Positions 8,711-21,958 of a stretch of 64,000 nt of DNA are shown piece after piece; positions within the stretch are counted from its first letter, which is position 1, and the number at the start of each line of letters is the position of its first letter. Origin of the DNA: Shimia gijangensis (lineage in GTDB: Bacteria > Pseudomonadota > Alphaproteobacteria > Rhodobacterales > Rhodobacteraceae); NCBI RefSeq assembly GCF_900142085.1, contig NZ_FQZQ01000002.1:124001-188000 (forward strand). The letters are read 5' to 3'. The notes under the pieces were generated by a model. That model made no database searches, was not told the origin of the DNA, and saw nothing but the letters and a program-made list of their open reading frames with translations. Made by a program: the position numbers and the translations under genes.

Positions 8711-9478
8711 CTAGAAGTTGTCTTTGCGCTTGCGAATTTCTTCAAATACGCGCGCTGGGTCTGCGCCTTGCATGTTCAGATGGGCCTGGATGGCAGGATC
8801 TGCGCCTCGCAAGAACGGGTTTGTGGCCAGTTCGTCGGACAGAATCGATGGTACAGTCGGGCGATCTTCTGCGCGCGCTGCAGCGATATCTTCGATCCGG
8901 GTTTGCAAGGCGGAATTGTCCGGATCTATGGTCACAGCAAACCGCGCATTGGCTTCGGTGTATTCATGGCCGGAACATACGATTGTGTTCGCAGGAAGGG
9001 CCGCAAGTTTGGAAAGGCTGGTCCACATCATGTCCGGGTCGCCTTCAAACAGGCGTCCACAGCCCAAGGCCATCAGGCTATCGGCAGTGAAGACTGCGCC
9101 AGTTTCCGGAAGGTAAAACGCGATATGCCCGACAGTATGCCCTGAGACGTCCAGAACTTCGACGATTTCACCTCCAAGGAAGAAACGATCGCCCTCCGAC
9201 ACTTCGAGGTCCAACGGAGGCAGCCTGTGGGCATCAGCCTTGGCGCCAACCACTTGCGCAGGATGGTTTGCCAGAAGGTCACCGAGCCCATCAATATGGT
9301 CCCAGTGATGATGTGTCAGAAAGACGTGACTAAGGGTCCAGCCTCTTTGCTGTAGTGCGGCGGAAATCACGCTGGCCTCAGGAACATCGACAACCGCCGT
9401 TTCGCCGCTGGCGCCATCGTGAATGAGAAAACTGTAGTTGTCCGACAGGCAGGGCAGGGTGATGATCTCAAGAGGCAT
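8711..9478 (-). CDS. gloB: Hydroxyacylglutathione hydrolase (glyoxalase II)
   Basis: Hydrolyses S-lactoylglutathione to lactate and glutathione in methylglyoxal detoxification. It is a metallo-beta-lactamase-fold enzyme of 255 residues. The binuclear metal motif THHHWDH is at 55-61, with further ligands in [24 protein letters not shown] and [13 protein letters not shown]. The C-terminal ~80 residues match the substrate-binding helical domain, ending [11 protein letters not shown]. Start chosen at ATG 9478 ([18 protein letters not shown]), which fits the family; an ATG-less extension to 9526 is possible. The upstream region is A-rich with no strong Shine-Dalgarno. It is divergent from the methyltransferase gene (61-bp gap). 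Confidence 0.95.
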   Translation of the reverse strand: MPLEIITLPCLSDNYSFLIHDGASGETAVVDVPEASVISAALQQRGWTLSHVFLTHHHWDHIDGLGDLLANHPAQVVGAKADAHRLPPLDLEVSEGDRFFLGGEIVEVLDVSGHTVGHIAFYLPETGAVFTADSLMALGCGRLFEGDPDMMWTSLSKLAALPANTIVCSGHEYTEANARFAVTIDPDNSALQTRIEDIAAARAEDRPTVPSILSDELATNPFLRGADPAIQAHLNMQGADPARVFEEIRKRKDNF

Positions 9479-9539
9479 GGATTTTTGCTTTTTCGTTGTT
9501 ATGTTGGGATCAGCTTTGCCGATCATACGGGCGGTTGCA

Positions 9540-10280
9540 ATGCATCTTGATGTGCAGGATTTACGAAACTTCTATTATCGCAGCACTTTGGGGCGCGCGG
9601 CTCAGAGGGCTGTCCGTAACGAAATGCTGGAACTCTGGCCCGAAGCCAAGGGGCAAACTGTCGTGGGTTACGGTTTTGCGGTGCCCTTGTTACGCCCTTA
9701 TCTGGCCGAAGCCCGCCGTGTGATCGGCCTGATGCCTGCGCCTCAAGGGGTGATGCCCTGGCCTGCGGGGATGGCGAATGTTTCGGTGCTCAGCGAAGAG
9801 ACCATCTGGCCGTTGGAAACCGGACGTGTAGACCGACTGGTGATGATGCATGGGCTTGAGACTTGCGAGCGTCCGGCGGATTTGCTGGACGAGGCTTTTC
9901 GCGCACTTGGACCGGGCGGCCGGGCGTTGTTTGTAGTGCCGCATCGCGCCGGCATGTGGGCCAGTAGCGATAAAACCCCGTTTGGGTATGGTCGCCCTTA
10001 CACAACAGGGCAACTTGAGGCGCAGTTGCGTAAACACGGGTTCATGCCAGAGCGCCACCGCACCACGTTGTTTCAGCCGCCATCGCACAAACGGTTTTGG
10101 CGCAAAACCGGGCAGTTCTGGGAAAGTATCGGTAAGACTGTATCACCGGTGATGGCTGGAGGCGTCCTGATGGTCGAGGCCAGCAAACGCGTACATGCAC
10201 CAACTGGGCCGGGTTTGCGGGACGCAGTGAAGAAGCCGTTGGGAGTATTGGCTCCAAAGCCGGGAGTCGCACCGGTATGA
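9540..10280 (+). CDS. Class I SAM-dependent methyltransferase
   Basis: A 246-residue cytoplasmic protein of the SAM methyltransferase fold. It has a degenerate glycine motif ([16 protein letters not shown]), a motif resembling the acidic post-strand region ([17 protein letters not shown]), and the conserved [21 protein letters not shown] segment. The C-terminal ~80 residues are basic and proline-rich. Start taken at ATG 9540 ([15 protein letters not shown]), because the frame upstream overlaps the divergent gloB gene. Substrate unknown. Proteins of this type sit beside gloB in many alphaproteobacteria, to my recollection. Confidence 0.75.
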   Translation: MHLDVQDLRNFYYRSTLGRAAQRAVRNEMLELWPEAKGQTVVGYGFAVPLLRPYLAEARRVIGLMPAPQGVMPWPAGMANVSVLSEETIWPLETGRVDRLVMMHGLETCERPADLLDEAFRALGPGGRALFVVPHRAGMWASSDKTPFGYGRPYTTGQLEAQLRKHGFMPERHRTTLFQPPSHKRFWRKTGQFWESIGKTVSPVMAGGVLMVEASKRVHAPTGPGLRDAVKKPLGVLAPKPGVAPV

Positions 10281-10660
10281 TTTCGCTTTGTCTGTTCGAC
10301 CTGAAAGCAGTTTCCAGCCATCTTCTAAAACCATTCATTTGCGCCTGAACTGGATCGATCAGCCGGTCGATTGGGCCACCTTTAGTGTCGGATTCCAAGC
10401 CGGGAATCGCGAAAATGATGGATTTCACAGGCATTTTTTTCTGCCCCTATCGCAGGCAAAGGGTCGCACCTGCGTCAACACCTTAGAAATAAGGGGTTTT
10501 CAGAGTTTGAGGAAAAGTTCAAACTATGTTGCTAGGTGGCCTTCCCTCTGTTACATCCACACCGGATTTTACTGCTCCGTTTCGGCGGGGCGATGAAACG
10601 TCCCTGATGGATGCATACAATGGTATGCCGAATTTGGGACCAAAACGCGGAAGGGTGGAC
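10281..10660 (+). other. Leader region of the atp operon, no gene assigned
   Basis: 380 bp between the methyltransferase stop and the atpH GTG. It should contain the atp promoter, but I find no convincing -35/-10 pair; an A/T-richer patch lies at about 10470-10530. Open frames here (10288-10596 plus, 10042-10434 minus) look like chance and resemble no family I know. Confidence 0.4.
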
Positions 10661-11220
10661 GTGTCCGAACCAGCTTCGATCTCCTCCGGCATTGCTGAAC
10701 GCTATGCCACTGCGGTCTTTGAGATCGCAAAAGAGACCAAGACGCTTTCCGATCTGGAAGGTGGTCTTGATGACCTGAGTTCCGCACTGGCCGACAGCGC
10801 AGATTTGCGCGACCTGATTACTTCGCCGGTCTATACCCGCGAAGTTCAGGGAAAGGCCATTGCGGGTATCGCAGACAAAATGGGCCTTCAGGTGATACTG
10901 AAGAATACTCTTAGCCTGATGGCTGAGAAGCGCCGCCTGTTTGTTCTGCCGCAGCTGGTTGTTCAGCTGCGTGCAATGATCGCTGAAGAGAAGGGCGAGG
11001 TCACCGCAGATGTGGTTTCCGCCAAAGCCCTGACCAAGACTCAGAGCGAAAAGCTTTCAAAGACATTGACGGCCCGCGTGGGTAAAGATGTCATAATCAA
11101 TGCGACCGTTGATGAATCCCTCATCGGCGGTCTTGTCGTTAAGGTGGGCTCGAAGATGATCGATACGTCGATCGCCTCCAAGCTCTCTTCCCTCCAGAAT
11201 GCAATGAAAGAGGTCGGATA

Positions 11221-11221
<1 letters not shown>
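10661..11221 (+). CDS. atpH: ATP synthase F1 subunit delta
   Basis: The 186-residue delta subunit of F1, linking the catalytic head to the peripheral stalk. Visible family features are the N-terminal helical domain [16 protein letters not shown] and the C-terminal signature [26 protein letters not shown]. The start is GTG 10661 ([10 protein letters not shown]), which gives the usual family length; the frame is open further upstream to 10526 but that part is not family-like. The stop overlaps the atpA start by one base (TAATG). First gene of atpHAGDC. Confidence 0.95.
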
Positions 11222-12759
<1,538 letters not shown>

Positions 12760-12771
12760 GGGGTCTGACAG

Positions 12772-15088
<2,317 letters not shown>

Positions 15089-15099
15089 GGAGGCCTCAC

Positions 15100-15498
15100 A
15101 TGGCAAACACGATGCAATTCGATCTTGTCAGCCCTGAGCGAAGCCTAGCTTCGCACAAGGCGACAGCGATCCAGATCCCTGGCGCGGATGGGGACATGAC
15201 TGCCATGGCAGATCATGCACCCACGATCACCACACTGCGCCCGGGTGTTCTAACGGTTGATGGTCCCGATGGGTCTTCGCAATATGCGGTGACCGGTGGA
15301 TTTGCTGAAATCTCGGCCGAAGGCACTTCAGTGTTGGCTGAAAAAGCAATTCCGGTATCGGAAGTCACCGCTGCTGATATGGATACGCTGATTGCCTTGG
15401 CAACAGACGCCGCGACGAACGCGACGCCTGAAGCTAAGGATGCAGCTGCCAAGACTCTGGCCGATCTGGAAGCTCTGCGCGCTGCGCTGAACGTCTAG
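15100..15498 (+). CDS. atpC: ATP synthase F1 subunit epsilon
   Basis: The 132-residue epsilon subunit, which couples the rotor to the c-ring and can inhibit ATP hydrolysis. The N-terminal beta-sandwich is clear ([37 protein letters not shown]) and is followed by a short helical tail. It has an AAGGAGG ribosome binding site. Last gene of the operon, followed by a hairpin terminator. Confidence 0.97.
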   Translation: MANTMQFDLVSPERSLASHKATAIQIPGADGDMTAMADHAPTITTLRPGVLTVDGPDGSSQYAVTGGFAEISAEGTSVLAEKAIPVSEVTAADMDTLIALATDAATNATPEAKDAAAKTLADLEALRAALNV

Positions 15499-15521
15499 GA
15501 TCGTCATCTGTTCTAAAATGT

Positions 15522-15550
15522 AAAAGGCCCTGCATCTCGCGGGGCCTTTT
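15522..15550 (+). terminator. Rho-independent terminator of the atp operon
   Basis: AAAAGGCCC (15522-15530) pairs with GGGCCTTTT (15542-15550) around an 11-nt loop. The hairpin lies 24 bp after the atpC stop and the 3' arm ends in four T. The 5' A run would also let it act on the other strand. Confidence 0.8.
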
Positions 15551-15656
15551 GCGCGTTAATTGTGCGCCAGTGCCGTTTGGAAACAACCTTTTTCTCCTAT
15601 TTTCGTTGCAAAATGTACGCAAACTCCGCTAAGCGCATCTATGGACGGTAGGAAAA

Positions 15657-16007
15657 ATGAAGCGGCTCAAAAACCACCTCATAGGAATTGATCAGGGTGA
15701 TGTGCTCTTGTTCTCGGATTTCGAGGATGGTGGTGAGATGTGGACCGGTAAAGGTCCACGCGAGCGCCGTAAGAAAGTGCGCTTCAAAGAAACGTATCTT
15801 AAACCGCCGACCGTTCAGGTCGGGCTTAGCTTGTCTGATATGGACTCTGCGCATAATACGCGCGTCGAAGTCACCGCTGAACGCATCACACGTCACACGT
15901 TTGATCTAGTTTTTCGCACATGGGGCGACAGCCGCGTTGCCCGGGTTCGGATGAACTGGATGGCAATCGGTGAGCTTTCAAGCGATGACGATTGGGACAT
16001 CGGATAG
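15657..16007 (+). CDS. H-type lectin domain protein
   Basis: A 116-residue soluble protein. The C-terminal ~55 residues match the H-type lectin fold (FKETYLKPPTVQVGLSLSDMD, then RVEVTAERITRHTFDLVFRTWGDSRVARVRMNWMAIG), a beta-sandwich that in snail agglutinin binds GalNAc. No signal peptide is seen; the N-terminus has a run of basic residues (RERRKKVRF). AGGA lies just before the ATG. It follows the atp terminator and converges with the phosphatase-fold gene (16-bp gap). Sugar binding is inferred from the fold only. Confidence 0.7.
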   Translation: MKRLKNHLIGIDQGDVLLFSDFEDGGEMWTGKGPRERRKKVRFKETYLKPPTVQVGLSLSDMDSAHNTRVEVTAERITRHTFDLVFRTWGDSRVARVRMNWMAIGELSSDDDWDIG

Positions 16008-16023
16008 GCGTCAGCCCTATTTT

Positions 16024-17694
16024 TTAGCGTAATACTTCCTCCAGAGCGTTTCCTGATGCAGCACTTGGCAGGGTGATGCCAAGCATGGTGCTCAGCGTTA
16101 CGGCTACATCCGTTGTCGCAACACTGCGCGATATTTTCCGTGGAGTAATGTCAGGGCCCGCAAAGATCATTGGGACATGGGTGTCGTAAGCCCATGGTGA
16201 GCCATGCATCGCTGCCAGAGTGCTTTTGTTAACGAGAAAGGCATAGGGTGACTGGGCGACGTAAATGTCACCGGATCTTTGTTGATTGTAGTTGTTGCGG
16301 ATAGCGACCTCGAGGGGGTGTCCGACCTGATCGGCAAACGGCGGAATGGGCATAGCGACAGCAATACCACTGCGATCCGTCAGCGTATCCACAATCAACC
16401 TTTCAACGTCACGTTTGTCTACTGCTGCTTCGCGTATGGCGTCATGGTCCAGATAGATGTAGGGGCGGAAAAAGTACTTAACCGCATTATCGATACCAAA
16501 AGTGTTTAGCAGTAACGCATTCAGATCATCCTGCAAATCCTCGGCGAACATACGCTCGGCTTTGAAACCGCGTTGCCCGACGAACTCGGGCAGTTCCGGC
16601 ATGCCGTGATCTGCGGAAAGAACGTAGACCACATTTTCCGCTCCGACGGTTAGATCAACAAACTCAAAGAATTGTTCCAGCACGGCGTCCAAAGATCGCG
16701 TAACCTCTTCGTTTTCAAGGCTCGAAGGCCCAAAAAAGTGGTTCACTGCATCGACACCTGAAAAGCTGACGCTCAGATAATCTGTTGTGTCATCATGGCC
16801 CAGACCTTCATTCAGAATGGCCGCTTTGGCAAAGTCAGCCGTTAGCTGATCGCCCAATGGTGAAACGACGACTTGGGTATAATACAATCCATCTTTGGGC
16901 GCCTCGTAAGAATGTGGAAAGGTGCGGCCATAGCCTTTAAGGTCAACTTCATAGGGTCGGTCATCATTCTCAGCCAACAAGTAGCTATCAAGAGGTGATG
17001 ACAGCGCCCAATCTGTCCCGATAGCTACATCTGCAGGACGCTTTGCGTTCCAGTCTAGCACCCACTTGGGATAGGCTTCATAATAGTATTCGCTGGATTC
17101 ATAGGCGCCGGTGCTGGTCGACATCCAGAACGCTTTGCCCGCATGCCCCGCCATGGCAACTGCTGAACGGTCCTTGCTCGAGATGCCAAAAACCTTGGCA
17201 CGACCATTGGTACTCTTGACCAACTCGTCCGCAAAGGTTGTCGACAGAAGGTTTCTTGGTGAACGGCCATCGCTGCTGGCAAGGTCTTGCGAAGGATCAA
17301 CCTGATCACCATCACCCTCCATGCCGGCGACAGGTAGCATAGGGTAGTCTTGGTCTTCGATGTTATAAGCCAGCTTGCCCGACCCGCGATCCATCCAGGC
17401 ATTGCCAATCATGCCGTGAGCAGACGGGTGCGCACCCGTGGACAGGGTCGCATGGCCAACAATGGTTTCTGTATTGGCATGTTGGTGGTGGGCGTTGGTG
17501 TACCACACCCCCTGTTCCATCAACCGTCGAAAGCCACCTTCCACAAAGCTGGCCTCATAGCGCGACAACAAATCGGCGCGCAACCCGTCTACTGTTATCT
17601 GAACAATCAGCTTTGGCGGCGTTGTTTCAGCATGTAGCGAGGTGGCCAAAAGCAGGGCGGCGACAGTGGTCGCTGTGAACCTTGTCGGAGTCAT
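16024..17694 (-). CDS. Secreted alkaline-phosphatase-fold phosphatase/phosphodiesterase
   Basis: A 556-residue exported enzyme of the alkaline phosphatase / nucleotide pyrophosphatase superfamily. The signal peptide is MTPTRFTATTVAALLLATSLHA. Metal-site motifs are QITVDGLRADLL (Asp), HANTETIVGHATLSTGAHPSAHG (the Thr nucleophile region), SFSGVDAVNHFFGP and LSADHGMPELPEF. The pattern is close to PafA-like phosphomonoesterases. ATG 17694 is preferred over 17739 because GAGGA lies 7 bp before it and the signal peptide starts there. It lies downstream of the prs terminator and should have its own promoter; no clear Pho box seen. Confidence 0.85.
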   Translation of the reverse strand: MTPTRFTATTVAALLLATSLHAETTPPKLIVQITVDGLRADLLSRYEASFVEGGFRRLMEQGVWYTNAHHQHANTETIVGHATLSTGAHPSAHGMIGNAWMDRGSGKLAYNIEDQDYPMLPVAGMEGDGDQVDPSQDLASSDGRSPRNLLSTTFADELVKSTNGRAKVFGISSKDRSAVAMAGHAGKAFWMSTSTGAYESSEYYYEAYPKWVLDWNAKRPADVAIGTDWALSSPLDSYLLAENDDRPYEVDLKGYGRTFPHSYEAPKDGLYYTQVVVSPLGDQLTADFAKAAILNEGLGHDDTTDYLSVSFSGVDAVNHFFGPSSLENEEVTRSLDAVLEQFFEFVDLTVGAENVVYVLSADHGMPELPEFVGQRGFKAERMFAEDLQDDLNALLLNTFGIDNAVKYFFRPYIYLDHDAIREAAVDKRDVERLIVDTLTDRSGIAVAMPIPPFADQVGHPLEVAIRNNYNQQRSGDIYVAQSPYAFLVNKSTLAAMHGSPWAYDTHVPMIFAGPDITPRKISRSVATTDVAVTLSTMLGITLPSAASGNALEEVLR

Positions 17695-17770
17695 TGTGCG
17701 GTCCTCATCGTTTTCCTGAATGCTAATGTGCATGGTCAACCGTTACAAATAGCTTGAAGATCGTGAAAAA

Positions 17771-17800
17771 CAAAAAAGGGCGCTCCTGAAAAGAGCGCCC
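17771..17800 (-). terminator. Rho-independent terminator of prs
   Basis: On the minus strand a GGGCGCTC/GAGCGCCC stem (17800-17793 with 17785-17778) and a 7-nt loop is followed by six T (17777-17772). It lies 28 bp past the prs stop. Confidence 0.85.
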
Positions 17801-17828
17801 CGGAATTTGCTGTGTAAAGTCACGTCTG

Positions 17829-18848
17829 TTAGCCGTGGAATAGGCCTTCGTAGGCAGGCTCGAGTGTTTCGGTCTCAAACAAAGACGATACACTGGTGCC
17901 GTTCCAGATATTCAGGATTGCCTGCGCAAACATCGGCGCCGTGGGCACAATGCGGATGTTTTTCGCAGCGGCGACGGGTTCGGTCGGCTCGATCGAGTCA
18001 GTGATGACCAGAGATTTCATTACCGAGTTGGTGATCCGCTCAACAGCAGGACCAGACAGCACGCCATGTGTGATGTATGAGTGTACTTCGGTTGCACCAT
18101 GCTCCATCAACACTTCGGCCGCTTTGCAAAGCGTGCCAGCCGTGTCGCAAATGTCGTCGACGATGATGCATTTCTTGCCTGAAACGTTTCCGATCACAGT
18201 CATTTCCGCGATTTCACCGGGCTTTTCGCGACGTTTGTCGACGATTGCCAACGGGGCATTAATCCGTTTGGCCAGTTCGCGTGCGCGAGCAACGCCGCCG
18301 ACATCCGGCGAAATGACCATCACGTCTTTCATGTCTTCGCCTTTGAAGTGATGCAGAATATCCAGCGCAAAAATGGGCGAGGCATAGAGGTTGTCTACGG
18401 GGATGTCGAAAAAGCCCTGGATCTGTGCGGCGTGTAAGTCCATGGTCAGAACCCGTTCAATGCCAGATTCGACGATCATATTGGCAACCAGTTTGGACGT
18501 AATGGGTGTCCGCGCTTTAGTACGACGATCCTGCCGGGCATAGCCAAAATAAGGGATGATGGCGGTGATGCGCGCGGCCGAAGAGCGGCGCAGCGCGTCA
18601 GCCATAATCAACAACTCCATCAGGTTGTCATTGGCCGGGTTTGACGTCGGCTGAATGATGAACATGTCTTCGCCACGGACGTTTTCATAGACTTCGACGA
18701 AAATTTCCTGATCGTTGAAGCGCTCAACTCGGGCGTCTACCAATCCGATAGGTTTGCCGCGATGCATAGACATGCGACGTGTGATGGCAGTGGCCAACGG
18801 AATGTTGGAAGTGCCCGTGATCAGTTTAGGTTCGAGAATGGTCGGCAT
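17829..18848 (-). CDS. prs: Ribose-phosphate pyrophosphokinase (PRPP synthetase)
   Basis: Makes PRPP from ribose 5-phosphate and ATP for nucleotide, His and Trp synthesis. 339 residues. Visible motifs: [37 protein letters not shown] (ATP/catalytic region), [12 protein letters not shown], and the PRPP loop [17 protein letters not shown]. Start at ATG 18848 ([12 protein letters not shown]), with GGGGA upstream; the frame continues open to 19217 but that part overlaps the divergent isomerase gene and is not protein-like. Own terminator downstream. Confidence 0.97.
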   Translation of the reverse strand: MPTILEPKLITGTSNIPLATAITRRMSMHRGKPIGLVDARVERFNDQEIFVEVYENVRGEDMFIIQPTSNPANDNLMELLIMADALRRSSAARITAIIPYFGYARQDRRTKARTPITSKLVANMIVESGIERVLTMDLHAAQIQGFFDIPVDNLYASPIFALDILHHFKGEDMKDVMVISPDVGGVARARELAKRINAPLAIVDKRREKPGEIAEMTVIGNVSGKKCIIVDDICDTAGTLCKAAEVLMEHGATEVHSYITHGVLSGPAVERITNSVMKSLVITDSIEPTEPVAAAKNIRIVPTAPMFAQAILNIWNGTSVSSLFETETLEPAYEGLFHG

Positions 18849-18965
18849 GAACGTGGTCCCCAGGTGCATTGTCCGGTGTCGGCAGATGACAGATTCGTGA
18901 CATTGCATACCGCTTAACATGGCCCTAACGTCCGGCAAAGTGATGCTTGCGCGAGGAGAGACCAA

Positions 18966-19565
18966 ATGGCACATATTGATTACTATTTTTCGACGATTTC
19001 GCCCTATGCCTATCTGGCTGGCGGCCGTCTCGAGGAAATAGCTGCCAAACATGGGGCGACAATCACCTACAAGCCACTGGATATTATGGCCCAGTTTGCG
19101 CGCACTGGCGGAACGTCTCCGAAAGATCGCCATGTTTCGCGTCAGGAATACCGGGCGCAGGAATTGGTGCGTCAGGCCAAGAAACTGGGCATGGAGTTCA
19201 ACCTTCAGCCCGCACACTGGCCGACCAATATGGCGCCATCCTCATATGCGGTGATTGCGGCTCAAAATGCCGGCGGTGGCGAACTTGGCGGGTTGATCCA
19301 ATCTCTAATGCGGGCTGTTTGGGTTGAAAACAAAGACATTGCACAAGACGACGTGATCAAAGCCTGTCTGGAAGGGGCAGGGTTTGACCCATCGCTGGCT
19401 GATACGGGCCTGTTTACAGGTGCCGAAACCTATGAACGTAATTTGGAAGAAGCGGTTGCAGCAGGCGCCTTTGGTGCGCCGTTTTATGTTGTGGACGGCA
19501 CCGAGCGTTTCTGGGGGCAGGATCGCCTGGAGGATATAGATTTGCATTTGGCAGGCAATTTGTAA
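18966..19565 (+). CDS. 2-hydroxychromene-2-carboxylate isomerase family (DsbA/GST-kappa fold)
   Basis: A 199-residue glutathione-dependent isomerase-like protein. The [14 protein letters not shown] start contains the glutathione-activating Ser of the kappa-GST class. [12 protein letters not shown], a C-terminal [25 protein letters not shown] and the helical insert match the NahD-type isomerases of aromatic degradation. No other aromatic catabolic gene is nearby, so the physiological substrate is open. A strong GAGGAG precedes the ATG. Two bp separate it from the next gene. Confidence 0.85.
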   Translation: MAHIDYYFSTISPYAYLAGGRLEEIAAKHGATITYKPLDIMAQFARTGGTSPKDRHVSRQEYRAQELVRQAKKLGMEFNLQPAHWPTNMAPSSYAVIAAQNAGGGELGGLIQSLMRAVWVENKDIAQDDVIKACLEGAGFDPSLADTGLFTGAETYERNLEEAVAAGAFGAPFYVVDGTERFWGQDRLEDIDLHLAGNL

Positions 19566-19566
19566 G

Positions 19567-20355
19567 GTGAAGCTGTTTTCCCGGCAGTATGGACAGGGCG
19601 CGCGCAAGGCTGTGGCTTTACATTGCTCGCTGGCTCATTCCGGTGCGTGGAAACAGCTGGCTTCGGTTCTTGATAGGGACCTTACGATCACCGCAGTGGA
19701 TTTACCGGGGCACGGGCAAAGCCCGGACTGGGACGGGCAGGGGGATTTGACGGATGCCGTGGTCGAGGCGGTTTTGCCTTTTCTGGGCGAGCCTGTTGAT
19801 CTAATTGGGCACAGCTATGGCGGCGTCGTGGCGCTGCGCCTTGCGATTGAGCACCCCGAGAAAGTGCGTAGCCTGTCGTTGTTTGAACCGGTTTTGATGG
19901 CAGTGTCCAGCCTTGATAATCCAGACGAAGCCGCCTGGAACGAGGGTCTCATGGCTGAGATTGACGCGGAACTGACCAAGGGAGATGCCGAAGCGGCCGC
20001 GCGACTATTTATGCGGGTTTGGGGGGATGGCCGTCGATGGGCCGATCTGCCCCGGGAATTGCGAAAAGGATCAGCACGCCGGATTGGGTTCATTGGTAGC
20101 AGTCGCCCGGCAATTGATCAGGACAATCGGGGTTTGATCCCACGTCTGCAAGCGGTGTCGGTGCCAGCTGTGGTGATGGATGGCGCCCAGTCGCCTTCCC
20201 TGATGAAGGTGGTTCAGGATGGTATCGCCCGTCGACTTGGAAATGCGCGACGGGTGACTTTTGACGGATTGGCACATATGGGACCAATCACGCATCCGCA
20301 TTTGGTGGCAGATGAAATCCGCAGAACTTTGGCTGAGGCCACAGTGGCAGGGTAG
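19567..20355 (+). CDS. Alpha/beta hydrolase
   Basis: A 262-residue alpha/beta-hydrolase. The nucleophile elbow is GHSYGGV in DLIGHSYGGVVALRLAIEHPEKV, an oxyanion region is near LHCSLAHSGAW, and the catalytic His is likely in FDGLAHMGPITHP. It starts with GTG one base after the stop of the isomerase gene, so the two are probably co-transcribed. Substrate unknown. Confidence 0.8.
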   Translation: MKLFSRQYGQGARKAVALHCSLAHSGAWKQLASVLDRDLTITAVDLPGHGQSPDWDGQGDLTDAVVEAVLPFLGEPVDLIGHSYGGVVALRLAIEHPEKVRSLSLFEPVLMAVSSLDNPDEAAWNEGLMAEIDAELTKGDAEAAARLFMRVWGDGRRWADLPRELRKGSARRIGFIGSSRPAIDQDNRGLIPRLQAVSVPAVVMDGAQSPSLMKVVQDGIARRLGNARRVTFDGLAHMGPITHPHLVADEIRRTLAEATVAG

Positions 20356-20367
20356 AGGCGCTACTCC

Positions 20368-20400
20368 TCACCTTGCCTGTGCGGCGCAAAGACAAGGTGA
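20368..20400. terminator. Inverted repeat between convergent genes, possible terminator
   Basis: TCACCTTG (20368-20375) and CAAGGTGA (20393-20400) form a perfect 8-bp stem with a 17-nt loop between two convergent stop codons. A CTCTTTTTG tract follows about 10 bp later on the plus strand. The loop is long, so efficiency is uncertain. Confidence 0.35.
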
Positions 20401-20435
20401 ACCTCGGTCTCTTTTTGAAAATGCGAAGTTGGGGG

Positions 20436-21482
20436 TCAGCCTTTGACAAGCGCGACGAAGCGGTCGATGTCGGCCGCGTTGATCGACCAATCACAGACCA
20501 GTCGGGCCTGGAGGAGTTCATCCGGGTTTTCACCCTCAAGAGAGCCGGACCAGACATGATACTGCGCGCCCGCGTCGTGCAGGCGCTGATGGGCAGATCG
20601 CGGGAAGGCGCAGAAGATGATGTTGGCCTGAGGTTCGTGAACAAAACTCACGCCGTCAATCGCGCGTAAACCTTTGATCAGACGCGCGCAGTTGGCATTG
20701 GCCTGCTTTGCGCTGGTGAGCCAGAGATCATCGTTTAGATAGGCATTCATCTGGGCTGAAAGGTAACGGTGTTTAGAGAAAAGGTGCGCCCCGCGTTTGC
20801 GGCGAAGCTCAAACTCCCAAGCTTTCTTAGGGTCAAACAAGATCACGGCCTCAACGCCCATACAGCCGTTTTTGGTGCCGCCAAAGCTGACCACGTCGAT
20901 ACCGGCTTTCCAGGTCATTTCTGCTGGTGTGCAGCCCAAGACCACCAATGCGTTGGCAAAGCGCGCACCGTCCAGATGAATCGGCAAGTCAAATTCTTTG
21001 GCAACTGTGGTGAGGGCCTTTAATTCATCCAGTGAGTAGATAGTTCCGCGCTCAGTGACTTGAGTGATAGACACTGGGCCGCGCTGGGGGCCATGTACGC
21101 CACGGGTTTCTTCCTTGGCGACAGCGCTGCGTAGGTCTTCCGGAGTCATTTTGTCACTGTGCCCAACAAGCGTGAGCTTAGCGCCGCCTGTGTAGAACTC
21201 TGGCGCGTTGCATTCGTCTTCGTGGATATGGGACACAGGAGAGCAAAAGACGGTCTCGTAGGGTTGGCAATGGCTGGCCAGAGCAAGAGAATTGGCCGCC
21301 GTGCCAGTAGCGACCAGAAAAACCGCAGCTTCGGGTGCTTCAAAGGCAGTGCGAATTTGGTCACGCACATTGTCCATGATGGCGTCCGCCCCATAGGCCA
21401 TGGCATAACCTTGGTTGGCCTGCGCCAGCGCATCCATGATGGCGCCGTGCACCGGGCCGGAATTGTCAGAAGCAAAAAACAT
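20436..21482 (-). CDS. ltaE: Low-specificity L-threonine aldolase
   Basis: A PLP enzyme of the beta-eliminating lyase family; cleaves L-threonine or allo-threonine to glycine and acetaldehyde. 348 residues. FFASDNSGPVHGAI is the typical start, HLDGAR (Asp171) contacts the PLP ring, and Lys204 in SFGGTKNG is the Schiff-base lysine. Its ATG overlaps the TAA of the YcgN-like gene by one base (TAATG), so ribF, the YcgN gene and ltaE form a chain of coupled genes. Confidence 0.92.
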   Translation of the reverse strand: MFFASDNSGPVHGAIMDALAQANQGYAMAYGADAIMDNVRDQIRTAFEAPEAAVFLVATGTAANSLALASHCQPYETVFCSPVSHIHEDECNAPEFYTGGAKLTLVGHSDKMTPEDLRSAVAKEETRGVHGPQRGPVSITQVTERGTIYSLDELKALTTVAKEFDLPIHLDGARFANALVVLGCTPAEMTWKAGIDVVSFGGTKNGCMGVEAVILFDPKKAWEFELRRKRGAHLFSKHRYLSAQMNAYLNDDLWLTSAKQANANCARLIKGLRAIDGVSFVHEPQANIIFCAFPRSAHQRLHDAGAQYHVWSGSLEGENPDELLQARLVCDWSINAADIDRFVALVKG

Positions 21483-21958
21483 TAAACGGGTTCCTCAATA
21501 ATGTGGTCTTCCCACTCATCTTCAGGGGTTTCAAATTCGGAGACTGTCCAGCCCTGAACCGAAACGCCGACGTCATGCACCGACTGCGGTGTGCCGGAAA
21601 TCAGCGGATGCCAGTCAAACAGAGGCTTGCCCTCCCACAACAGGCGGTAGGCACAGGTTTGTGGCATCCAATAAGCGTGGCTATCGATGTTTGAGGGCTT
21701 CAGAACAATGCATTCCGGCACGAACTGATGGCGAATATCATATTGCGAGCAGCGACAGTTTTCGTCGTCCAGCATGCGGCAGGCCACGCGAGTTAAAGCA
21801 ACTTCGCCGGTGTCACCGTCTTCCAGTTTATTCAGACAACATTTGCCACATCCATCACACAAAGCTTCCCACTCTTGAGGATTTAGATTTGTCAGCGCTT
21901 TCTTTTCCCAAAACCGGGATGCAAAGCCTTTGCGCTCAATAGGATCACGAGGACTCAT
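21482..21958 (-). CDS. YcgN/UPF0260-family cysteine-cluster protein
   Basis: A 158-residue protein with a CxxCxxCC cluster (Cys34, 37, 40, 41) plus Cys60, 68, 70 and 83, matching the UPF0260/YcgN family; likely metal or iron-sulfur binding. No biochemical role is established for the family as far as I know. ATG 21958 overlaps the ribF TGA (ATGA), which supports this start over the upstream 21982. A one-base overlap couples it to ltaE. Confidence 0.88.
   Translation of the reverse strand: MSPRDPIERKGFASRFWEKKALTNLNPQEWEALCDGCGKCCLNKLEDGDTGEVALTRVACRMLDDENCRCSQYDIRHQFVPECIVLKPSNIDSHAYWMPQTCAYRLLWEGKPLFDWHPLISGTPQSVHDVGVSVQGWTVSEFETPEDEWEDHIIEEPV

Noticed and set aside
10042-10434. 130-codon minus-strand frame across the methyltransferase 3' end
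   Set aside because: Overlaps a convincing gene and resembles no family; treated as chance.
18849-19217. 123-residue N-terminal extension of prs
   Set aside because: It would overlap the divergent isomerase gene entirely, and its sequence is not PRPP-synthetase-like; ATG 18848 gives the standard length.
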